A stretch of DNA of 64,000 nucleotides, taken from assembly GCA_022376925.1 (NCBI GenBank), contig JAIOJX010000027.1, forward strand, positions 15,703,471 through 15,767,470. Direction: 5' to 3'. Numbering within the stretch: the stretch's first letter is position 1; every line of letters begins with the position of its first letter. A program made the translations under genes and the position numbers. Under the pieces are notes generated by a model, which was not told where the DNA came from, did not search any database, and saw nothing but the letters and a program-made list of their open reading frames with translations. Shown one piece after another: positions 55,561-64,000 of the stretch. Source of the DNA: Tragulus kanchil. Taxonomy: Eukaryota; Chordata; Mammalia; Artiodactyla; Tragulidae.

Positions 55561-56300
55561 TATAACTTAATTTAAAGGGAATTAAAATACCTTATGGAGT
55601 GTTGATACTGTTAAATCAGAAATGTATTAATAAACATTGATTTAAACGTGTTGACTTCTAAAGATGGTTTTTATTTTTAATTTTAAAGTCAGATTAATGT
55701 AGTAAATGGGAAAAATAGGAACTCTTAAAAAGTTTATTTGTGTTTGGTCATTGTTTTGTTTTGTCAAGCTTCTCACTTATTTAAAATTTACTTTTTTCTT
55801 TTTATTCCTAATAAAGTCCCTTTGAAATATTAGAGTAAATATGTTGTGGATTCCCATAAAACACTTTCATTTTCTTATTTCAGTGTTACTTCACACTTGA
55901 CTGTAGTGTTAGTTGGTGCTAGTTGTTTGTGCATTTCATTGATACTGAGATACCATAAGGAGACTGTTCTCTGGGCGGTGTGTAACAGTGTTACTTGCTG
56001 CACAGATGAATGAGAAAGACATGAAATCTAAAGTTCTCAGGTTCGTTTTCTGATTTATAATGCAGTAGTTGTTTTCCTGAAGCAGCATGTATGTAAAATG
56101 CGTATGAAAATGCATTTAAGGAACAATTATAAAATAAACATCCCGATAGTTCTGACCGGCTGAGAAGTAGCACATTCCACTGTCCCGGAGACCTTCAGCC
56201 ATCCTTGCCCTGGTCCCTCTGCTTTTTGGCTCCTGAAAAATCAGGGTCCTGAGTTCTGTGCATTTTTTCTTTGCTTCTTTTTTAAACTTCATATAAGTGA
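55561..56300. other. CEP112 intron sequence, AT-rich
   Basis: Nothing recognised beyond AT-rich sequence. Confidence 0.5.
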
Positions 56301-57700
56301 AATGCTAATATAAATATTCTTTTGACGCTCACTCCCTCTCTCATGGTTTTCAGATTCATCCATGGTAATAAACTTAGCTATAGTTAATTCTTTGTTTTGT
56401 AGGAAACTTCTAAAGTCAGTGTGTAACATGACATCAAGACCCACAGATTGGAGGTGTGAGCTTAATGCAGCTTTACAGAGTGAGCCCACCTGTGTGTCCT
56501 CTTTTAGGTCAGGACAGAGGCCACCACCGGCTCTCCAGAAACTGCTGTCTGGCCCCAGCCGAGGTGACCACCATTCTGCACTGTATGACCACAGATTAGG
56601 TTTCATTCACAAAGCATTGTCACCTTTTTCTAGCTTCTTTTGCTCAGCGTTATGGTGTGAGACTGATCCATGTGATTGCATTTAGCAATGGATTATTTTT
56701 ATTTTATTACCGTGTGGGTATATCACATTTATATATCCATTCTCCCGTTACTGGGTGCTTGGGAGTTTTTCCAGGTTTTGGCGACTACACGTAACCCTGT
56801 GAGTGTCCTTTCTCGTGTCTTCCAGCGCCCGTGAGTCCACTGGGCAGACCTGGAGGTGTCAGTGTAGTCCGTGTTCCTCGCTGGCTGTGACTGGTTCCTC
56901 TGCCACCAGGAGGGATTCAAAATCTGTGTCGCACATCCTTACCAGCTCTTGGTTTGTCAGCTTCTCCATCTTTTGCCTAAAATCAAAGATGGTGGATGTG
57001 GGTTTTAATTTTCATCTTCCTTCACGACTGATGATATTGAGCACACTTCTCTGTGCTTGGTGACCGTTTGGGTATCTTCTTTTGTGAAGTTCTGATGTGT
57101 CTGTCTTCACATTTTAATAAAAATACTTTGTCAAGTCTTTTCTCCAGTGATTTGTTACAAGTCTTCATATATTATGGAAACAAATTCTTTGATACATGTA
57201 TGGCAAATACCTTCTCTCATTCTCACCAGTATGTTCTGTTGAACAGTATTTAATTATAATTTACATTATTTTTAGTCAGTTATCTGTGATATTGTTCATG
57301 TTTCTGATGTCCTGTTAGGTTTCTTGCCATGTCTGTTGCAAGATCATGGGGATGTTTGCCTGCGTTACCTTCTAGAAGCTTCCTTATGTTACCTTTCTCG
57401 TCTGGGATGTGCTACTCTGGAATTGGTTTTTACGGGTGAAGTGAGGTAGTGCTGAGCCACTGCCGGTTAGAGAAGCTATTCTTTCCCCCTGTCGTGGTTG
57501 ACACTGTTACCGTGAACCAGAAGATCTTGTGTATGGGGGGGGTTTCCGGCCCCTGTCTCCTCTGTTGGTCTCTCTGTGTACAGTGCTGCACTCCCCTTAG
57601 TTACTGCAGCTGTGAAATAGGTCTTGATTTTTCATAGTGTAGTGCATTCAGTCCAGCTTTCCTCTTCTTCGAGACTGCCTTGGTTCTTTTTGGTCCTTTG
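56301..57700 (-). mobile_element. Antisense old L1 fragments
   Basis: 'cttcttttgctcagcgttat', 'cgtgtgggtatatcacattt', 'ggtgaccgtttgggtatctt' and 'gatgtcctgttag' are reverse-complement L1 3'/ORF2 text. Diverged. Confidence 0.65.
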
Positions 57701-57718
57701 TGTTCCCACTCCAGTCGT

Positions 57719-57905
57719 CTCGGGCTTCCCTGGTGGCTCAGAGGGTAAAGAATCCACCTGCAATGAGGGAGCCCTGGGTTGGGAAGATCCCTTGGAGGAG
57801 GCAAGGCCTACCCACTCTAGTATTCTTGCCTGGAGAATTCCATGGCTTATCCATGGAATTCAGAGAGTTGCAAAGAGTTGGGCGTGACTGAACGACTTTC
57901 CATGT
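57719..57905 (+). repeat. Bov-tA SINE
   Basis: 'cgggcttccctggtggctca', 'gggtaaagaatccacctgca', 'tagtattcttgcctggagaa', 'ttgggcgtgactgaacgact'. Its second half is repeated at 58919-59016. Confidence 0.9.
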
Positions 57906-60030
57906 ATCTTCTCTGGACCAAGATCGTTTCCAGTGGTTACCTGGCCCCCCACACCCCTCATACAGTCATCACTATGGGCATTTCTAAAAAGGAGAATCCC
58001 ATAGCAATTCTGAAATCCAGCTAGGCAAACGTTGGAAGTTCCTTAATGAGAACTCAAGACCTGGGTATAATATTCCATGTCTCTTGGCTCCTCCCAATAA
58101 GCTTTTGATTTCACCTTCTGAGCTGTCTTTTTTTTTTTTTCCCCAGGAAAAAATAGCATGTGCTTGCAGTTGGGTAGCTCTCTTTGTCTACTTCCTTCCA
58201 GAAGAGTTTTTGGGCCCAGTGGCCCCTTTTCCTTTATCCTCTGTCTGTTTCCATCCAAAGTCAACGATTTTGCCGATATAATTTTCTCAGAACCTTTGTA
58301 GACCTTCTATGAATCCTATGTGTGTAGGGAAACTAGAAATAAATAGCAGTAGTGAAACTGGAAAATTCATAAATATGTGGGAATTCAGTAACAGACTCTT
58401 ACTAAGTCAAAGATGAAATCAGAAGGGAAATCAGAAAACATCTTGAGACAAATGAAAATAAAGACACAAAACTTGGGGATGCAGTGAAAACAGTGCTTTG
58501 TGGGGAGTTTATAGTTGTCAGAATTACATGAAAAAAGGAAGATCTCGTGTCAGCAATCTAAATTTACATCTTAAGCAACTAGAGAAAGAACAAACTGAAA
58601 GTAGCTGAAGAAAGGAAATGATAAAAATTAGAGCAGAAATAAAATAGATATTGGGAAAACATTAAAGAAAATCAAGAAAAGCAAAAATTTTTAAAAATTA
58701 ACAAATGTGACAAACTTTTAGCTGAATTGTTTAGGAAAAAAAAAAAAGACTCAGCTGACATCAGAGATGAAAGGAGGGACATTAGCACTGATGTTACAGA
58801 AATGTACAGGATTATAAGTGAGGATAGCAAGCAGTCATGAACCAACAAATTGGATTCCCTAGATGAAGTGGTGAATTTCTAAGAACACACAATCTGGGAT
58901 CGTGAAGAAGTAGAAAATCTACCCACTCTAGTATTCTTGCCTGGAGAATTCCATGGCTTATCCATGGAATTCAGAGAGTTGCAAAGAGTTGGGCGTGACT
59001 GAACGACTTTCCATGTATCTTCTCTGGACCAAGATCGTTTCCAGTGGTTACCTGGCCCCCCACACCCCTCATACAGTCATCACTATGGGCATTTCTAAAA
59101 AGGAGAATCCCATAGCAATTCTGAAATCCAGCTAGGCAAACGTTGGAAGTTCCTTAATGAGAACTCAAGACCTGGGTATAATATTCCATGTCTCTTGGCT
59201 CCTCCCAATAAGCTTTTGATTTCACCTTCTGAGCTGTCTTTTTTTTTTTTTTCCCCAGGAAAAAATAGCATGTGCTTGCAGTTGGGTAGCTCTCTTTGTC
59301 TACTTCCTTCCAGAAGAGTTTTTGGGCCCAGTGGCCCCTTTTCCTTTATCCTCTGTCTGTTTCCATCCAAAGTCAACGATTTTGCCGATATAATTTTCTC
59401 AGAACCTTTGTAGACCTTCTATGAATCCTATGTGTGTAGGGAAACTAGAAATAAATAGCAGTAGTGAAACTGGAAAATTCATAAATATGTGGGAATTCAG
59501 TAACAGACTCTTACTAAGTCAAAGATGAAATCAGAAGGGAAATCAGAAAACATCTTGAGACAAATGAAAATAAAGACACAAAACTTGGGGATGCAGTGAA
59601 AACAGTGCTTTGTGGGGAGTTTATAGTTGTCAGAATTACATGAAAAAAGGAAGATCTCGTGTCAGCAATCTAAATTTACATCTTAAGCAACTAGAGAAAG
59701 AACAAACTGAAAGTAGCTGAAGAAAGGAAATGATAAAAATTAGAGCAGAAATAAAATAGATATTGGGAAAACATTAAAGAAAATCAAGAAAAGCAAAAAT
59801 TTTTAAAAATTAACAAATGTGACAAACTTTTAGCTGAATTGTTTAGGAAAAAAAAAAAAGACTCAGCTGACATCAGAGATGAAAGGAGGGACATTAGCAC
59901 TGATGTTACAGAAATGTACAGGATTATAAGTGAGGATAGCAAGCAGTCATGAACCAACAAATTGGATTCCCTAGATGAAGTGGTGAATTTCTAAGAACAC
60001 ACAATCTACGAAGACCGAATCGTGAAGAAG
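57808..60030. repeat. Tandem duplication D18 (unit 1.11 kb)
   Basis: 57808-58918 is repeated from 58919 (offset 1111), beginning 'ctacccactctagtattct', inside a Bov-tA. Copy A ends with a 13-base deletion relative to copy B just before the junction ('aatctgggatcgtgaag' versus 'aatctacgaagaccgaatcgtgaag'). Confidence 0.95.
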
Positions 60031-61410
60031 TAGAAAATCTGAACAGACCTACAACTATAAAGGAGACTGAAGCAGTCTTCAGAACCTCCCAACAAGGAAA
60101 AGCCTAGGTCCAGATAGCTTCACTGGTGAGTTCAGATGTGGTTGGTGATGTTCAGTCCCTAAGTTGTGTCTGACTCTTTGTGATCCGATGGACTGCTGCG
60201 TGCCAGGCTCCTCTGTCCTTCACCATCTCCTGGAATTTGCTCAAGGTCATGTCCATTGAGTTGGTGATGATATCTAATCATCTCATCCTCTGGTTAATTC
60301 TGTCAAACATTTAAAGAACAGTTAGCACCCGTCCTCCTTGACTCTTCCAAAATTGAAGAGAAGGGAATACTTCCAGATGCATGGTGTGAGGCCAGCAGGT
60401 GTTGTCAAAACCAGACAAAGACACTACGAGAAAACTACAAACCAGTGTTCCTGATGAGCCCTGATGAAGAAAATCCTCGGAAAAAAAAATGCTCACAAAC
60501 AATTCAATAGCATATTAAAAGGATTATACACTGTGACAAAGTGGGACATATTCCTGGAATGCAAGGAAAATTTGACAAATGAAGCAATCATTATGGTATG
60601 TACTGATGGGAAAATACCACACAATTGATTCAAAAAAAGATGTGACACGATTTAACAGCCTTTCATGATAAAATACCTGACAGACTAGGAATAGAAGTAA
60701 ACTGCCTCAAAATATAAAGGCCATTGATGAAGAGCCCACAGATAATAGCACACTTAGTGGTGAAAGCAAAAACTTCGCTTTTAAGAGCAGGAATAGGACA
60801 GGGCTGCCCACTCTCATCACTGCTGTTTGACGAAGTACTGGAAGGCCTAAGCAGAGCAACTAGACAAGAAAAGGAAAGCCATCTAAACTGAAAAGAAGAA
60901 AACAGATCTGTTTGCAGATAATGTGATCTTAGATACAGAAAACTCAATAGAAAACTAGTAAAACCAACACAGAAAAATCAGTTGCATTTTTATACACTAA
61001 CAATGAACAGTCAGAAAAGGAAATTTTAAAAAGTTTCATTTGCTATAGTATCAAAAAGAATAAAATAGTAAGAAATAAACATAGCCAGGTAGGTGAAAGA
61101 CTTGTACACTAAAAAAACTACAAAATACTGTGGAGAAAAATTTAAAAAGACACCAGTAGGTGGAAAGACATCCTGTCTTCATGGATTGGAAGAGTTAATA
61201 TTGTTAAGTTGTACAGTATGACTCAAAGTGATAGAATCCAATCCATATCAAAAAAAATTCCAGTGCACCAGAGGACATATCAGCAAAGTGAAAAGACAGC
61301 CCATGGAATGGGAGAAAGTATTTGCAGATCGCCTATGTGAAAAAGGGACTAATATACAGAATATGTAAAGACTCCCACAGTTCAACAACAATAAAAACAA
61401 TCTAGCTTCA
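58320..61410 (+). mobile_element. Old L1, ORF2 region (sense strand)
   Basis: Decayed L1 ORF2 with many stops and indels: 'gaaactagaaataaatagca', 'aggaataggacagggctgcc', 'gcagataatgtgatcttaga' (the reverse-transcriptase region, with the ADN remnant of the catalytic motif). About 600 bases at the start are doubled by D18. A Bov-A is inserted at 60140-60300. It resumes after the nested L1 at 62220. Confidence 0.85.
60140..60300 (-). repeat. Bov-A SINE inside L1
   Basis: 'gatgttcagtccctaagttg', 'gactctttgtgatccgatgg', 'caccatctcctggaatttgc' in reverse-complement orientation, inserted in the L1. Confidence 0.88.
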
Positions 61411-61423
61411 AAATGGGCAAGGG

Positions 61424-62206
61424 TCAGAATGGCCATCATCCACAAATCGACAGACAATAAATGCTGGAGAGGCTGCGGAGAAAAGGGAACACTCCTGCAT
61501 TGCTGGTGGGAGTGTAAATTGATACAACCTCTATGGAAGACAGTCTGGAGATTTCTTAAAAAACTAAAAATAGAAGCACCATATGACCCAGCAATCCCAC
61601 TCTTAGGCTTATACCCTGACGAAATCAAAACTGAAAGAAGCACCTGTACCCCAATGTTCATTGCAGCTCTCTATACAATAGCTAGAACATGGAAGGAATC
61701 TAGATGCCCATTGACGAACGAATGGATCCAAAAGCTCTGGTACATATATACAATGGAATACTACACAGCTGTAAAGAGAAATGCAGAAGAATCAACCCTA
61801 ATGGGGTGGCTGGATCTAGAACGTATCATCAAAAGTGAAGTCAGTCAGAAAGAGAAGGACAAATACAGTATATTAACACATATATATGGAATCTAGTAGG
61901 ATGGTGATGATGGCACATTCAGTGAAGCGAGAGAAAGACAGACATGGACAGTGGTCATATGGACATTGTGGGGAAGGAACAGTGGGTGAGAGGCGTAAAG
62001 GAAGTAGCATGAAGGCCTGTACTATCATAAGTGAAGAAAATAGCTCTAGTCATTGCTCTGTGAGAAAAGGGGATCTTCAGGGGTGCTGTGTGATGGTCGG
62101 GAGGGGAGGGAAGGGGGGGATATACATATGACTAATCTGAGAACATACATATCTGTAAACAACAAAACTCTGTAAAAGTTAAAAGTAAAATAAAGGTTTA
62201 AAAAAA
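61424..62206 (+). mobile_element. Younger 5'-truncated L1 nested in old L1
   Basis: The C-terminal L1 ORF2 frame is open for 155 codons (61429-61896): R-W-I-like zinc-knuckle text [11 protein letters not shown], then [10 protein letters not shown] and Y-T-M-E-Y-Y-T-A-V-K-R-N-A-E, ending in a stop, then a G-rich 3' UTR, 'aaataaag' and a poly-A. Matching 'aaatgggcaaggg' at 61411-61423 and 62207-62219 is its target-site duplication. It is less decayed than its host L1. Confidence 0.9.
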
Positions 62207-64000
62207 AAATGGGCAAGGGGCTTGAACAGACATTTCTGCAAAGAAATAATCACTAATCATTCTGGGAATGCAAATCAGAACCTTGCATCTATTAGGATGT
62301 GTGCTGTAAACAGACAGACAAGCAGTGTTTGGCAAGGATGTGGAGAAACCAGGACCCTTGTGCACCGTTGGTGGGAGAGTGAAACCATGGAGCTGTGGTT
62401 GAACGTCATTGACAGTTCATCATAAACGTTAGAAACAAAATGACCTTATCATCCAGAACTCCAGCTTCTGGATGTTATCCCAAATAACTGAGAACAGGGC
62501 CCAGCACCAGCGTCTGTGTGCCTGAGTATGCTGCCCCATTCATTATTTGCAGTAGTCGAAAGACGGAAGCACCCAGGTGCCCATCCGTGGATGGCCGCAC
62601 AGACAAAATGTGGCACGTGATACAATGGATTAGTATCTAGCCTTAAAAAGGAAGGAAATTCTGATGTGTTACCAACGGGCCACCTTTACTGCGCCACATG
62701 TTACGTCTTTTTCTGAGATTATGGCAGTAGGATGGCTGAGCCATTCACAGCACGAGGAGCACTGTGGGCTGCCTCTTGTATGAATGGAGTGTAAACTCAG
62801 GGAGGCAGGAAGTACAGGGTATCTGCCAGCGGCTGTGAACACGGGTGCCACCGTGACTCAGTGTTTTCATCTCTGCATATATATCCAGGAGTGAAATTGC
62901 TGAAGCTGGTTTCGTGTTTTGAGGAACAGTTCTACACAGCTGTAAAGAGAAATGCAGAAGAATCAACCCTAATGGGGTGGCTGGATCTAGAACGTATCAT
63001 CAAAAGTGAAGTCAGTCAGAAAGAGAAGGACAAATACAGTATATTAACACATATATATGGAATCTAGTAGGATGGTGATGATGGCACATTCAGTGAAGCG
63101 AGAGAAAGACAGACATGGACAGTGGTCATATGGACATTGTGGGGAAGGAACAGTGGGTGAGAGGCGTAAAGGAAGTAGCATGAAGGCCTGTACTATCATA
63201 AGTGAAGAAAATAGCTCTAGTCATTGCTCTGTGAGAAAAGGGGATCTTCAGGGGTGCTGTGTGATGGTCGGGAGGGGAGGGAAGGGGGGGATATACATAT
63301 GACTAATCTGAGAACATACATATCTGTAAACAACAAAACTCTGTAAAAGTTAAAAGTAAAATAAAGGTTTAAAAAAAAAATGGGCAAGGGGCTTGAACAG
63401 ACATTTCTGCAAAGAAATAATCACTAATCATTCTGGGAATGCAAATCAGAACCTTGCATCTATTAGGATGTGTGCTGTAAACAGACAGACAAGCAGTGTT
63501 TGGCAAGGATGTGGAGAAACCAGGACCCTTGTGCACCGTTGGTGGGAGAGTGAAACCATGGAGCTGTGGTTGAACGTCATTGACAGTTCATCATAAACGT
63601 TAGAAACAAAATGACCTTATCATCCAGAACTCCAGCTTCTGGATGTTATCCCAAATAACTGAGAACAGGGCCCAGCACCAGCGTCTGTGTGCCTGAGTAT
63701 GCTGCCCCATTCATTATTTGCAGTAGTCGAAAGACGGAAGCACCCAGGTGCCCATCCGTGGATGGCCGCACAGACAAAATGTGGCACGTGATACAATGGA
63801 TTAGTATCTAGCCTTAAAAAGGAAGGAAATTCTGATGTGTTACCAACGGGCCACCTTTACTGCGCCACATGTTACGTCTTTTTCTGAGATTATGGCAGTA
63901 GGATGGCTGAGCCATTCACAGCACGAGGAGCACTGTGGGCTGCCTCTTGTATGAATGGAGTGTAAACTCAGGGAGGCAGGAAGTACAGGGTATCTGCCAG
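61761..64000. repeat. Tandem duplication D19 (unit 1.17 kb), cut by window end
   Basis: 61761-62931 is repeated from 62932 (offset 1171), starting 'tacacagctgtaaagagaaa'. Copy B runs to the window edge. It repeats the 3' part of the nested L1 and the tail of the old L1. Confidence 0.95.
62220..62680 (+). mobile_element. Old L1, 3' continuation
   Basis: 'cttgaacagacatttctgca', 'ctattaggatgtgtgctgta', 'gatggccgcacagacaaaat' continue the host L1 after the nested insertion. Repeated from 63391 by D19. Confidence 0.82.

Noticed and set aside
1951..64000. The regular 1.1-kb direct repeats as a new repeat array, a programmed amplification, or a CRISPR-like system
   Set aside because: Each pair has its own unrelated sequence; there is no shared repeat unit or spacer pattern. 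The regularity is only in length, which points to assembly.

Overview
The window is nuclear DNA of a ruminant artiodactyl. It carries exons of two vertebrate genes in the mammalian order APOH - CEP112, both on the + strand. It also contains ruminant-type SINEs: Bov-tA/Bov-A elements and tRNA-Glu-derived CHR-like elements. Many SINEs belong to an abundant, fairly uniform tRNA-Glu-like subfamily whose name I cannot give. This would fit an early-branching ruminant such as a chevrotain, but that is a low-confidence guess. No bacterial, phage or CRISPR feature is present.

Layout. 1-2.2 kb is intergenic. APOH (beta-2-glycoprotein I) runs from 2.28 to 14.34 kb: all eight coding exons are present with good splice sites and an AATAAA follows the stop. 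Exons 1, 2, 4 and 5 appear twice, and exon 6 carries a one-base insertion that breaks the frame. 14.4-21.8 kb is intergenic with SINEs, an LTR-like fragment, a polypyrimidine tract and TG-rich repeats. 21.8-23.5 kb (minus strand) is a full-length processed pseudogene of EEF1A1 with a lost start codon and a target-site duplication; its 5' part is repeated at 23.8-24.65 kb. A CpG island at about 24.9-25.97 kb is the probable promoter/first exon of CEP112. 26.1-30.6 kb is old antisense L1 broken up by SINEs. CEP112 coding exons lie at 30.65 (copy at 31.76), 35.2 and 38.37 (copy at 39.46) kb. The rest, to 64 kb, looks like CEP112 intron: SINEs, L1 fragments, and at 58.3-62.7 kb a sense-strand old L1 with a younger L1 nested inside.

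The most striking structure is a set of 19 direct tandem duplications, 18 with a unit of about 1.05-1.17 kb and one of 685 bp, spaced about every 3 kb. They ignore exon, repeat and GC boundaries and add roughly 20 kb. Copies are nearly identical except for short indels, concentrated near the junctions. This is best explained as an assembly artefact (unmerged overlapping contig ends), not biology. It matters because it duplicates exons and puts frameshifts in one copy. Each duplicated coding exon of both genes has one usable copy. The 685-bp case is different: its breakpoints fall at matching positions in two SINEs, so it could be a real SINE-SINE recombination.

I found no novel multi-gene system. 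APOH is a secreted, liver-type plasma protein and CEP112 a centrosomal coiled-coil protein; they are neighbours but not known to work together.
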